Positions 26,754-35,425 of a DNA stretch of 64,000 bases are shown here, piece after piece. The notes beneath the pieces are model-generated. The model was not told where the DNA came from. It did not search any database and was given only the letters and a program-made list of their open reading frames with translations. Source of the DNA: Pedobacter quisquiliarum (GTDB lineage: Bacteria; Bacteroidota; Bacteroidia; Sphingobacteriales; Sphingobacteriaceae); contig NZ_BMIL01000005.1 in the NCBI RefSeq assembly GCF_014642175.1, forward strand, positions 1-64,000, read 5' to 3'. Numbering within the stretch: the first letter of the stretch is position 1; each line of letters opens with the position of its first letter. The translations under genes were made by a program, and so were the position numbers.

Positions 26754-26823
26754 GCATGATGATTTATTTGTTACTTTTAAGGATAAGCACTTGTATATTA
26801 AAGATTGCGTACAATTTAAAATC

Positions 26824-28488
26824 ATGTCTATGAGAATTCTTTCCCTGATCACACTGCTATTCCTATCCCTGGCCAGCTATGCGCAAAACAAACTGGTCAA
26901 TCCCATTCTGCCTGGTTTCTATCCAGACCCCAGCATAATAAAGGTTGGGGGCGACTACTACCTGATTAATTCTACCTTCTCCTACTTCCCGGGTATTCCG
27001 GTGTCTCATAGTAGAGACCTGAACAACTGGAAGCAAGTCGGAAACGCAATCGACAGGCCATCGCAAATGGACTTCATGGGCGAGCGGCTCACGCGTGGTT
27101 TGTTCGCGCCAACCATAAACTACCATAATGGTACCTTCTACATCACTTGTACAGATATTGATAATATGGGCAATTTCGTGATCACGGCGACCAATCCTGC
27201 CGGGCCCTGGAGCGATCCGGTTGCCATACCCGAAGTCCGTGGCATTGATCCATCCCTGTTCTTTGATGGCGATGAAGCATACATCATTTACAACAGTGAG
27301 GCACCAGAGAACAAACCGCTGTATGATGGCCATCGCACGGTACGCATGTTCGCTTTCGACGCCAAAGCACTTAAAGTTAAAGGTGCTGAAATCCAGCTGA
27401 TCAATGGCGGGGTAGACCTTTCTAAAAAGCCCGTGTGGATAGAAGGCCCCCACATCTATAAACGGGATGGACATTATTATCTGCTTGCAGCAGAAGGCGG
27501 AACTTCCATCAACCATACGCAGGTCGCCTTCCGGAGCGACAAAGCCACCGGACCCTACGTGCCTTACGATAAGAATCCGATCTTAACCCAGAAAGGCTTA
27601 GATCCGAACCGCAAGAACCCGGTGACTTCAACCGGCCATGCCGACCTTGTAGAAGGTCCGGATGGAAAAACCTATGCGGTATTCCTTGGCGTCCGCCCTT
27701 ATGAAGGCGATTACTACAATACTGGCAGGGAAACCTTCATCGCACCGGTAAGCTGGAGCACTGGCTGGCCGGTGATCAACCCAGACGTAAAGGAAGTACA
27801 ATATGCCTACGATGTAAATTTCAAGACTAAACCGGTCGCGGGGCAGGTGCCGCAGAATGGAAACTTTACGGTGAAACACGATCTGCGTACCGATAAAGAC
27901 CTGTCCTTGCTGTTCCTGCGCACCAAACCAGGTGCCTGGTACAAACCAAGCGCAAATGGCCTGAGCCTGGCACTGCAGCCGGAAACCGTTATGGGCAAAG
28001 CCAATCCATCTTTCGTAGGCAGAAGACAGCAACATTTAAAAAGTGAAGCCACCACAACCATTAGCTTCAATGCAAAAAGTGAAAATGAAAAAGCGGGATT
28101 GGTAATCTTGCAGGACGAAGCCCATTTCTACTTCCTGGCGAAGTCAGTAGATAAAGCAGGTAAGCCAGTGGTCCAGCTCTTCAAAGCGAAGGATCAAAGC
28201 GCGGATATGGACCTCTTATCTCAACTATCCATCCCTCAGAATACGGCTGAATTGAAATTCAAGATCGCTGCAGATGGCGACCAGTACCGGTTCCACTACG
28301 CGGCAGCTGATGGTAAATGGAAACAAATCGGGGAGGTGCAAGATGGTAAATTCCTCAGCACCAAAGTTGCAGGTGGATTCATCGGTGCCCTCTTTGGCTT
28401 GTATGCCACCTCTTCAGGTACGCCTTCAACAAACCAGGCGCTGTTCCGAACACTTGAATATACAGGTAACGACCTGATCTATAAATAA
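26824..28488 (+). CDS. GH43 beta-xylosidase/arabinofuranosidase with C-terminal beta-sandwich
   Basis: A 554-residue exported enzyme. The start was set at MSMRILSL, or the second Met six bases later, because a signal peptide ending near ASYAQ begins there; a longer frame from 26752 would run through 24 unrelated codons. The five-bladed GH43 propeller shows the base Asp in GFYPDPSI, the second Asp in RGIDPSLFFD and the acid Glu in WIEGPHIYKRDGHYY. From about residue 340 a XynB-like beta-sandwich domain follows, as in beta-xylosidases. Activity on xylo- or arabinoxylo-oligosaccharides is inferred from context. Confidence 0.88.
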   Translation: MSMRILSLITLLFLSLASYAQNKLVNPILPGFYPDPSIIKVGGDYYLINSTFSYFPGIPVSHSRDLNNWKQVGNAIDRPSQMDFMGERLTRGLFAPTINYHNGTFYITCTDIDNMGNFVITATNPAGPWSDPVAIPEVRGIDPSLFFDGDEAYIIYNSEAPENKPLYDGHRTVRMFAFDAKALKVKGAEIQLINGGVDLSKKPVWIEGPHIYKRDGHYYLLAAEGGTSINHTQVAFRSDKATGPYVPYDKNPILTQKGLDPNRKNPVTSTGHADLVEGPDGKTYAVFLGVRPYEGDYYNTGRETFIAPVSWSTGWPVINPDVKEVQYAYDVNFKTKPVAGQVPQNGNFTVKHDLRTDKDLSLLFLRTKPGAWYKPSANGLSLALQPETVMGKANPSFVGRRQQHLKSEATTTISFNAKSENEKAGLVILQDEAHFYFLAKSVDKAGKPVVQLFKAKDQSADMDLLSQLSIPQNTAELKFKIAADGDQYRFHYAAADGKWKQIGEVQDGKFLSTKVAGGFIGALFGLYATSSGTPSTNQALFRTLEYTGNDLIYK

Positions 28489-28520
28489 CAACAAGGCACG
28501 TCTATAAAGGACATTAAAAA

Positions 28521-28572
28521 AGAAAAACTCCTATTCTGATGATTCATAATCAAAGGAATAGGGGTTTTTTAA
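28521..28572. terminator. Bidirectional terminator between the two GH43 genes
   Basis: AAAAACTCCTATTC and GAATAGGGGTTTTT form a 14-bp stem with one G-U pair, flanked by A and T runs. It lies in the 99-bp gap between convergent genes and can serve both. Confidence 0.75.
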
Positions 28573-28587
28573 TTAAGGCGCAGCTTA

Positions 28588-29688
28588 CTATTTCTTGCTG
28601 TAAGGATCAATCATTTCGATCTTTCCATTTGCATCATGTTTCAGCTCAGTGACTTTCACGTTCCTCAGGTGTGTCTTGCCACCTGAAACTTCTGTATCGT
28701 GGTAAAACAACAACCATTTTCCATTTTGTTCAACAATAGAGTGGTGGGTTGTCCAGCCTACAACAGGCTTCATAAAGGCACCCTGGTAAGTGAACGGTCC
28801 GTATGGACTATCGCCAATGCCGTACGCCAGAAAATGCGTGTCACCAGTGGAGTAGCTGAAGTAATACTTACCATTGTATTTATGTACCCAGGCCGCTTCA
28901 AAGAAACGTCTGTCATGATCACCCGTTAGCATCGGTTTACCATCCTTGTCAACCACCACAACATCTTTCGGTGCCTCCGCAAATTCCTTCATGTTCGGAC
29001 TAAGCTTCGCGATTTTAGCATTTAGAGATGGAAGTTTATCATCTTCCAGATCGGTTTTTGAGCCATTGGCATCATACTTCCCATCTTTCCAGCGCTGCAG
29101 CTGGCCACCCCAGATGCCACCGAAATACATATATGAATTGCCATCCGTATCCGTAAATACTGCAGGGTCTATACTATAACTCCCTTCAATTGGTTTAGGC
29201 TCCGGTTTAAACGGTCCTGTGGGTGACTTTGATGTTGCAACCCCGATTCTGAATACATCCTGTTTGTCTTTAACCGGGAAGTACAGAAAATACGTACCAT
29301 CCTTGAATGCCGCGTCTGGCGCCCAAAGCTGTCGACCTGCCCATGGAATATCTTTAATGTCCAATGCCACGCCATGATCCGTTACCGCGCCACCGATGCT
29401 GTCCATAGAAAGGATGTGGTAATCTTTCATGTCAAAGTGGTCACCGTTATCATTTTCAGGCGTACCGGCATCAATATCATGTGAAGGATAGATGTAGATT
29501 TTGCCGTTGAAGACATGTGCTGATGGGTCGGCGGTGTAAATATCAGTCACCAGGGGCTTAGAGATGGCCCCTTTAAATGCACCGTCTGCTTCTTTTTCCG
29601 CTTCCTGCTTGGCGCCGCCGCTGCATGCTGCAAGCAGCAAAGGGAAAGAAAGCAGAAGTGCCAGTTCTTTTTTCGTCAGTTTGTTCAT
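28588..29688 (-). CDS. GH43 lipoprotein glycosidase
   Basis: A 366-residue lipoprotein, lipobox C22 (LLAAC), consisting of a single GH43 propeller. The base Asp is in YTADPSAHVF, the central Asp in YSIDPAVFTD and the acid Glu in RFFEAAWVHKYNGKYYF. It lacks the C-terminal beta-sandwich of the other GH43 enzyme in this locus, so it belongs to a different subfamily, perhaps acting on arabinose side chains. It is last in the minus-strand lacI-SDR-uxuA-GH43 unit, 18 bp after uxuA. Confidence 0.88.
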   Translation of the reverse strand: MNKLTKKELALLLSFPLLLAACSGGAKQEAEKEADGAFKGAISKPLVTDIYTADPSAHVFNGKIYIYPSHDIDAGTPENDNGDHFDMKDYHILSMDSIGGAVTDHGVALDIKDIPWAGRQLWAPDAAFKDGTYFLYFPVKDKQDVFRIGVATSKSPTGPFKPEPKPIEGSYSIDPAVFTDTDGNSYMYFGGIWGGQLQRWKDGKYDANGSKTDLEDDKLPSLNAKIAKLSPNMKEFAEAPKDVVVVDKDGKPMLTGDHDRRFFEAAWVHKYNGKYYFSYSTGDTHFLAYGIGDSPYGPFTYQGAFMKPVVGWTTHHSIVEQNGKWLLFYHDTEVSGGKTHLRNVKVTELKHDANGKIEMIDPYSKK

Positions 29689-29706
29689 ATTTGGTTGTTT
29701 TAAATT

Positions 29707-30882
29707 TTACAATGCATTCAGGATGCCATGTTCCAGGCCCCGAAGTTCTGCGAGTCCCTTTAACCGGCCGATTGCCGAATAGCCAGGATAGGTTTGTTTT
29801 TGCAGATCATCCAGCATCTGGTGTCCGTGGTCCGGCCGCATGGTGAGGCTATTGCCGGTTTCCTGCATCACCTGAACCAGCTTTTTCACCACGGCATACA
29901 TATCCACATCACCATCCAGGTGATTGGCTTCAAAGAAGTTGCCCGCAGCGTCACGCTTTACATTCCGGAGGTGTACGAAATGGATGCGTTCCCCATGTTT
30001 GTCAATGATGTCCGTAAGATCATTATCTGCGCGTACCCCTAAAGATCCGGTACAATAGCATAGGCCATTCGCAGTAGAAGGATAAGCTTCCAGCAGGAAG
30101 TCCAGATCCGCAGCAGTACTCACAATCCTTGGCAAACCAAGAATGGAATATGGCGGATCATCCGGATGGATCGCCATCTTCAGCCCGGCGGCTTCTGCCG
30201 TTGGAAGCACAGCCTGTAAGAAATCCTTTAGGTTGTTTTTGAGCGCCGCTGCGTCAATGTGTGCATAGGTACCCAACGTACTCAGGATGAACTCGGGGGT
30301 GAAGGGTACATCCGAGCCTGGAAGCCCCAACATGGTATTCTTGAATAAAGCCGCTCTTGCGTCGCTGTCCATTGCCTCAAAATGCGCGCTTGCACGCGCT
30401 ACTTCTGCAGGACTGTAATCTTGCTCGGCGCCGGGGCGCTGCAGTAAAAACAAATCAAATGCTACAAAGGCGAGTCGCTCGAAGCGCAGGGCTTTGCTGC
30501 CCTCGGGAAGCTCATAGCTTACTTCTGTGCGCATCCAGTCCAGGATCGGCATAAAATTATAGGTAATCACCTTGATGCCACAGGCGCCCAGGTTCTTCAG
30601 GCTCTCCTGGTAGTTCGCAATCAGCCTCGGCCAGTCCGGACTTTTGGTCTTAATGCCTTCATGTACGGGTAGGCTTTCCACAACGGTCCATTCCATGCCG
30701 GCATCAGCAATCTGCTGCTGCCGCAAGCGAATTTCTTCAACCGGCCAAACCTCGCCAACCGGAATGTGATGCAGGGCCGTAACGACACCTGTACAACCTG
30801 CCTGGCGCAAGTCCGAAAGCTTTACAATATCATTCGGCCCGTACCAGCGCATGCTTTGTGTAAACTGTATTTTCTGCTTCAT
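29707..30882 (-). CDS. uxuA: D-mannonate dehydratase
   Basis: A 391-residue cytoplasmic enzyme converting D-mannonate to 2-keto-3-deoxygluconate in the glucuronate pathway. Family blocks include FTQSMRWYGPNDIV at the N-terminus, TALHHIPVGEVW, MAIHPDDPPYSILGLPRIV, GLCYCTGSLGVRADND and RPDHGHQM near the end. It receives mannonate made from the glucuronate freed by GH67 and GH115. It lies between the SDR gene (16 bp upstream) and GH43 (18 bp downstream). Glucuronate isomerase (UxaC) and KDG kinase/aldolase are not in the window. Confidence 0.95.
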   Translation of the reverse strand: MKQKIQFTQSMRWYGPNDIVKLSDLRQAGCTGVVTALHHIPVGEVWPVEEIRLRQQQIADAGMEWTVVESLPVHEGIKTKSPDWPRLIANYQESLKNLGACGIKVITYNFMPILDWMRTEVSYELPEGSKALRFERLAFVAFDLFLLQRPGAEQDYSPAEVARASAHFEAMDSDARAALFKNTMLGLPGSDVPFTPEFILSTLGTYAHIDAAALKNNLKDFLQAVLPTAEAAGLKMAIHPDDPPYSILGLPRIVSTAADLDFLLEAYPSTANGLCYCTGSLGVRADNDLTDIIDKHGERIHFVHLRNVKRDAAGNFFEANHLDGDVDMYAVVKKLVQVMQETGNSLTMRPDHGHQMLDDLQKQTYPGYSAIGRLKGLAELRGLEHGILNAL

Positions 30883-30898
30883 CGCATTGCCCTTATGT

Positions 30899-31639
30899 CT
30901 AAAATCCTATGGAGTTCCCACCGTCAACCGGTAGGATGGTGCCTGTAATGTATTTTGCGGCATCACTGCTCAGGTATAATGCGGTATCGGCGACGTCTTC
31001 CGGCAGTCCCAGATGCCCCATCGGGGTTCTCGAGAGTACCTTGTTCTTCCGTTCCGGATCATTGTCCAGCGCCTTGGAAGACATCGCTGTCTTAATGAAC
31101 CCAGGCGCAATGCAATTCACGCGAATGCCCAGTGGCGATAGTTCAACAGCCATAGCCTTGGTCATGCCTTCAATGGCCGACTTTGCCGCGGTGTAAGCAA
31201 TAACTTTTGGAATACCATATTGTGCGGCCATCGAACTGATGTTTACAATGGCGCCCTGACCTTGTTTCACCATCACCTTGCTGACTTCGCGGCTGATGGC
31301 AAATACCGACAGCACATTCGTCTGGATAATGTTGTAGAAATCCTGATCGGTAACTTCCAGAAAATCCTTTTTCATATTTATACCGGCATTGTTGATCAGG
31401 ATATCGATCTGGCCGAAGGTATTTACGATTTCTGCTATGCAGGCTGGAATCGCATCCAGCTTTTGCAGATCCAGGACCTTGTAGCTGCACAGCTCGCCAA
31501 GTGTCGCTGCCGTTGCCTTTAATGCTGCTTCGTTCCGGCCGATCATCACTGTACGGATGCCCGCTGCCACGAATTTCGTGCTCATCGCAAGTCCCAGTCC
31601 GGCTGCACCACCGGTCACTATTGCTAGTTTTGTTTTCAT
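30899..31639 (-). CDS. SDR oxidoreductase, probable fructuronate reductase (UxuB-like)
   Basis: A 246-residue classical short-chain dehydrogenase with the cofactor motif TGGAAGLG (9-16), NNAG, the catalytic Ser in NISSMAAQYG and the YTAAK pair. SDR enzymes can serve as D-mannonate oxidoreductase, as for Bacillus subtilis UxuB from memory. Its position directly before uxuA makes the fructuronate-to-mannonate step the best guess. Gluconate 5-dehydrogenase-type activity is an alternative. It starts 3 bp after the lacI stop, so the genes are tightly coupled. Confidence 0.75.
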   Translation of the reverse strand: MKTKLAIVTGGAAGLGLAMSTKFVAAGIRTVMIGRNEAALKATAATLGELCSYKVLDLQKLDAIPACIAEIVNTFGQIDILINNAGINMKKDFLEVTDQDFYNIIQTNVLSVFAISREVSKVMVKQGQGAIVNISSMAAQYGIPKVIAYTAAKSAIEGMTKAMAVELSPLGIRVNCIAPGFIKTAMSSKALDNDPERKNKVLSRTPMGHLGLPEDVADTALYLSSDAAKYITGTILPVDGGNSIGF

Positions 31640-31642
31640 GTA

Positions 31643-32683
31643 CTATAGGTTGGTTGTAGGCTTTTTTAAGGTAGAGCCGCGCACAACGAGTTGCGACTTC
31701 AGTATAATAGACTTCGTCAGGTCGTTGTCCGACTTATGTTCAATCAAATTGATCAGCTGCCTCGCAGCGGTTCTGCCCATTTCTTCTCCGGGATAATTGA
31801 TGGTGGTAATCATGGGGTCGGAGAGGCGGGAGATGATTTCATTGTTGAAACCCGCAACGGCGATGTCCTGCGGAATGTGCAGTCCGGCATCCTTGAAAAC
31901 CTTCATACAAATGGCGGCCGACATGTCGTTAGACACGAACAGGGCATCGGGACGGTTCTTCATTTTCAGGATCTTTTCTGCTGCGGCTGCGGAAGCATCT
32001 TCCGTAAGCTCCGTTTCCAGCACCAGTTCTTCATCGTAAGGGATCTGGAATTCCGCTAAAGCACGTTGGTAGCCCGCCTTACGTTCCTGGTAAACGTTAC
32101 GCATCAAACTTCCGGTCAGGTGTACAATGCGGCGGCAGCCTTGTTCAATTAAGTGGCGGGTGATGTCGTAACCGGCTCTGCTGTTGTTGATCATCACTTT
32201 GTTGAAGTCATCATCCTCAAAAACACGGTCTACAAAGACAAGTGGCAGGTTATGGCGACTATATTCCTGGAAGTGGTCCAGGTTGCGCGTATTTGCAGCA
32301 AGGTTAACAATCAGGCCATCCACACGGTTGTTCAGCATGGCTCTGGCATATTTGATCTCATTTGCTTCCAGTTCCAGCGACTGGCTAATCAGCATGTCAT
32401 AGCCGGCGCTGTTGATTTCCTTTTCAATGCCGGCAAGCATGGAAGATATAAAGTAACTATTCAGGCGCGGCACAATCACGCCAATCATGTTGCTGCGTTG
32501 TTTCCTTAAGTTGCTGGCGAATGTGTTAAATCGGTAACCCATTTCCGCAGCAGCAGCCATAATGCGCTTTCTCGTCTTTTCGTTTACCGCGGGATTGTCT
32601 TGTAAACCTCTGCTAATTGTTGATGGCGCTAGTTTTAGTCGCTCAGCAATGTCGTATATGGTTACAATTTTTCGGGTGCTCAT
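31643..32683 (-). CDS. LacI-family repressor 1 of the xylan/glucuronate locus
   Basis: A 346-residue regulator. The helix-turn-helix TIYDIAERLKLAPSTISRGL (9-28) is followed by the hinge helix region YRFNTFASNLRKQRS and a periplasmic-binding-protein-like sugar domain (about 60-335). It heads the operon lacI-SDR-uxuA-GH43 and probably senses an intermediate such as a hexuronate or xylose derivative. A 38-bp palindrome built around TGCAATCCATTGCA lies 37 bp before its start, suggesting autoregulation or cross-regulation with the second LacI gene. Confidence 0.9.
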   Translation of the reverse strand: MSTRKIVTIYDIAERLKLAPSTISRGLQDNPAVNEKTRKRIMAAAAEMGYRFNTFASNLRKQRSNMIGVIVPRLNSYFISSMLAGIEKEINSAGYDMLISQSLELEANEIKYARAMLNNRVDGLIVNLAANTRNLDHFQEYSRHNLPLVFVDRVFEDDDFNKVMINNSRAGYDITRHLIEQGCRRIVHLTGSLMRNVYQERKAGYQRALAEFQIPYDEELVLETELTEDASAAAAEKILKMKNRPDALFVSNDMSAAICMKVFKDAGLHIPQDIAVAGFNNEIISRLSDPMITTINYPGEEMGRTAARQLINLIEHKSDNDLTKSIILKSQLVVRGSTLKKPTTNL

Positions 32684-32720
32684 TCGGGATGGTATTGGTT
32701 AATAGCACTAAAGTAAACAA

Positions 32721-32758
32721 ATTATTAAAGAATGCAATCCATTGCATTCTTTAATAAT
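32721..32758. promoter_or_regulatory. 38-bp palindrome between the two lacI genes
   Basis: The arm ATTATTAAAGAATGCAAT (32721-32738) is repeated as its exact reverse complement at 32741-32758, separated only by CC. The centre TGCAATCCATTGCA differs by one base from the locus operator. As RNA it would form an 18-bp hairpin with an AT-rich end, possibly also a terminator for the upstream lacI gene. It sits in the 102-bp gap between that gene's stop and the next start. Confidence 0.75.
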
Positions 32759-32785
32759 CATCCCAGTGGGGTAGGCCCGGTATAT

Positions 32786-33817
32786 TTAAGAACGCTGTGT
32801 AGACTTCCGCACGATAAGCTTTGGTTTTATGCTCATGATCTTTGGTTCGATATGTAAATCAGCAACTTCCATCTCCTGAAAGAAAAGGTTGCCGATCGTT
32901 TTGCCCATACTGAAGCTATACTGGTCTATGGTGGTGATGGAAGGACTGGTAATTTCTGTAAAGGGTTCGTTGGAATAGCCGCAGATGCCAAGTTGTTCTG
33001 GTACGCTGATCCCCATCTGGGTGGCAACTTCCAGTACGCCCAACGCGGAAAAGTCTGATGTAGAAGCAAATATCGCATCCGGTGGGTTCTTCATGCCCAG
33101 CAACTTGCGGGTTGCTTCCGCACTGAGCTCCTTGGTCCAGGCATTCTCACACATCAACTCCTCCAATATCGGCAAGCCGTGTTTCCGCAACGCACTCAGG
33201 TAACCTTCCTTACGCTGCCTGAAAATATCCAGATTCTGCGGGCCTTCAAGCAACGCGATGCGCTGATACCCTTGTTGTATCAGATGGCTAACCGCTTCGC
33301 TGGAAGCACGTTCATTGTCGTTAATGACTTTAAAAGTCTCCAGCTCATCCACTACCCGGTCAAATTGGATCAGGCGGATCCGATGATCCAGCACTTGCTG
33401 CAGGTGTTCATGCCCGCCGGGTTCAGCAGCAATGGAAATGACAATGCAGTTTACATGCTGATTGATCAATGCGTTTACACAGTCGACCTCCCGGGCATGC
33501 AACTCGTTGGACTGGCAGATGATCAGATTATAACCTTTATTGTAGGTGATGTCTTCCATCCCTGCAATGATGTTGGAGAAATACCCCTGATTGATGCGGG
33601 GAACAACCACGCCAATGGTGCGGTTACTACCCTTTCTCAGGTTCGAAGCCATAACGTTTTGCTGATAATTCATCTCCGCTGCGGTTTTCAAAATCAGCGC
33701 CTTCGTTGCAGGATTCACCTTAGAACTGTTGCTAAGGGCCCTGGACACAGAAGAGGCAGCGATATTCAGCTTCTTTGCAATGTCGTATATGGTTGTTCTT
33801 TTTTGCGGGGTCTTCAT
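32786..33817 (-). CDS. LacI-family repressor 2, divergent from xylB
   Basis: A 343-residue regulator. The start was set at MKTPQKRTTIYDIA because the 14 codons of the longer frame run through the operator palindrome. Helix-turn-helix TIYDIAKKLNIAASSVSRAL, then the ligand-binding domain with GVVVPRINQGYFSNI. It is paralogous to the neighbouring LacI protein. Divergent from xylulokinase with a perfect operator between them, it is the likeliest xylose-responsive regulator of the locus, with a role like XylR; this is inference. Confidence 0.9.
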   Translation of the reverse strand: MKTPQKRTTIYDIAKKLNIAASSVSRALSNSSKVNPATKALILKTAAEMNYQQNVMASNLRKGSNRTIGVVVPRINQGYFSNIIAGMEDITYNKGYNLIICQSNELHAREVDCVNALINQHVNCIVISIAAEPGGHEHLQQVLDHRIRLIQFDRVVDELETFKVINDNERASSEAVSHLIQQGYQRIALLEGPQNLDIFRQRKEGYLSALRKHGLPILEELMCENAWTKELSAEATRKLLGMKNPPDAIFASTSDFSALGVLEVATQMGISVPEQLGICGYSNEPFTEITSPSITTIDQYSFSMGKTIGNLFFQEMEVADLHIEPKIMSIKPKLIVRKSTQRS

Positions 33818-33841
33818 ATTTACAAAAATGCAGATTATTTT

Positions 33842-33859
33842 TTGGCAATCGATTGCCAA
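33842..33859. promoter_or_regulatory. Perfect 18-bp operator in the lacI/xylB intergenic region
   Basis: TTGGCAATCGATTGCCAA is a perfect palindrome of 18 bp, the longest clean copy of the recurring operator core. It lies 24 bp before the lacI start and 72 bp before xylB, placed to control both. This is the reference site from which the other copies can be recognised. Confidence 0.75.
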
Positions 33860-33931
33860 CTTAAAATATTAAATACTAAATTCGTTTCTCTGTAACCAAG
33901 ATAAACTAAACGGGGTCAATCCTTAGCAAAT

Positions 33932-35407
33932 ATGTTATTATTAGGAATCGATATAGGCACTTCGTCCATTAAAGTGTCGGTGGTGGATGCAAACACGCAG
34001 CAAGTCATCATCTCCGGACAATACCCCGAACAAGAAAGCGACATCATTGCCAAACAACCCGGCTGGGCAGAACAGTCCCCGGAGATGTGGTGGGCGCATG
34101 TGCAACAGGCATTCAACCTTTGCAAGAAAAATGCAACTTTCAATCCACAGGACATCACCTCCATCGGTATCGCTTATCAGATGCACGGTCTGGTGCTGGT
34201 CGACAAAGACCAGCAGGTACTGCGCGATAGCATCATCTGGTGCGACAGTCGCGCTGTAGAGATCGGGAATGACGCTTTCGAAAAGTTAGGGCATGAGTTC
34301 TGCCTTTCGCACCTGCTGAATTCTCCGGGCAACTTCACCGCATCCAAACTGGCCTGGGTAAAGCAACAGGAGCCAGCGGTATATGCACGCATTCACAAGA
34401 TGATGCTACCGGGCGACTTTATCGCCATGAAGTTAACCAATGAGATCACCACAAGTATTTCCGCATTATCAGAAGCCATCCTTTGGGACTTTCAAACGAA
34501 CACCGTTTCTGCGGAGCTTATGGAATTGTATGGCATAGATGCTGCGCTGATCCCGGAAATCAAACCCGTGTTCTCGGATCATGGTCGTGTGAGCGCCGAA
34601 GTGGCAGCACTGATGGGCCTGAAAGCAGGTACGGTGGTTTCCTATAAATCCGGCGACCAGCCAAACAACGCTTTATCGCTTAACGTACTCCAACCTGGTG
34701 AGGTTGCTGCAACGGCGGGCACCTCCGGTGTGATTTATGGCGTCAGCGATCAGCTAACCTACGATCCACAGTCGCGCGTAAACACGTTCGCCCATGTGAA
34801 CCATACTGCGGAAGCGCAACGCCTGGGTGTGTTGCTCTGCATCAATGGCACCGGCAGCTTAAACCGATGGACGAAAAACCTGTTCGGCGCCGCGATCAAC
34901 TATGCACAGATGAATGACGAAGCCGCAAAAACGCCTGTTGGCGCTGCAGGCATCCGCATTCTGCCGTTTGGAAATGGCGCAGAACGCATGCTGAACAACA
35001 AGATTGTTGGTGTGCATCTGCATGATATCGACCTCAACCTGCATCATCAGGGACACATCTTCCGCGCCGTGCAGGAAGGCATTGCCTATTCTTTCCGCTA
35101 CGGGCTGGACATCATGCGCAGCAATGGTCTGCACCCAAGCGTCATCCGTGCAGGAAAGGCAAACCTATTCTTAAGTCCGCTGTTCCTGGAAGCTTTCGTA
35201 AATGCTACCGGCGTACCGGTAGAACTATATCAAAATGATGGTAGCGTAGGGGCGGCCCTGGGTTCCGGCATTGGCGCGGGTACATTCAGCACCGCTGCAG
35301 AAGCGTTCGAGAACATCAAACCACTGCAACTGGTAACACCAACGAATACAGCAGCCTACGAGCCGGTTTATCAAAGCTGGCTGGGCTATTTAAATAAACA
35401 AAACTAA
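33932..35407 (+). CDS. xylB: Xylulokinase
   Basis: A 491-residue FGGY-family kinase that phosphorylates D-xylulose. The N-terminal ATPase motif LLGIDIGTSSIKVSVVD (3-19), the substrate segment IAYQMHGLVLVD, SIIWCDSRA, the GTSGVIYG phosphate loop and the C-terminal RAGKANLFLSPLF are all typical. It is followed after 18 bp by xylA and then the symporter, forming a xylose catabolic operon under the palindromic operator. Confidence 0.95.
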   Translation: MLLLGIDIGTSSIKVSVVDANTQQVIISGQYPEQESDIIAKQPGWAEQSPEMWWAHVQQAFNLCKKNATFNPQDITSIGIAYQMHGLVLVDKDQQVLRDSIIWCDSRAVEIGNDAFEKLGHEFCLSHLLNSPGNFTASKLAWVKQQEPAVYARIHKMMLPGDFIAMKLTNEITTSISALSEAILWDFQTNTVSAELMELYGIDAALIPEIKPVFSDHGRVSAEVAALMGLKAGTVVSYKSGDQPNNALSLNVLQPGEVAATAGTSGVIYGVSDQLTYDPQSRVNTFAHVNHTAEAQRLGVLLCINGTGSLNRWTKNLFGAAINYAQMNDEAAKTPVGAAGIRILPFGNGAERMLNNKIVGVHLHDIDLNLHHQGHIFRAVQEGIAYSFRYGLDIMRSNGLHPSVIRAGKANLFLSPLFLEAFVNATGVPVELYQNDGSVGAALGSGIGAGTFSTAAEAFENIKPLQLVTPTNTAAYEPVYQSWLGYLNKQN

Positions 35408-35425
35408 TCTAAGCACAATAAAATT

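Larger units (their letters stand above)
26492..26823. other. Divergent control region between GH10 and GH43
   Basis: This 332-bp gap separates the minus-strand xylanase operon from the plus-strand GH43 gene. It holds the GH10 promoter with flanking operators (26507-26562) and one operator near the GH43 side (26742-26753). I see no gene. The middle part, 26570-26735, shows nothing recognisable. Confidence 0.6.

Noticed and set aside
26863..27516. 217-codon minus-strand frame inside the GH43 gene
   Set aside because: It is antisense to a well-supported glycosidase with all three catalytic residues, and has no motif or start context.
33179..33895. Long frame (238 codons) on the plus strand through lacI 2
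   Set aside because: It lies entirely antisense to a clear LacI gene and its promoter; its sequence has no family likeness and is best explained as a mirror of GC-rich codon use.
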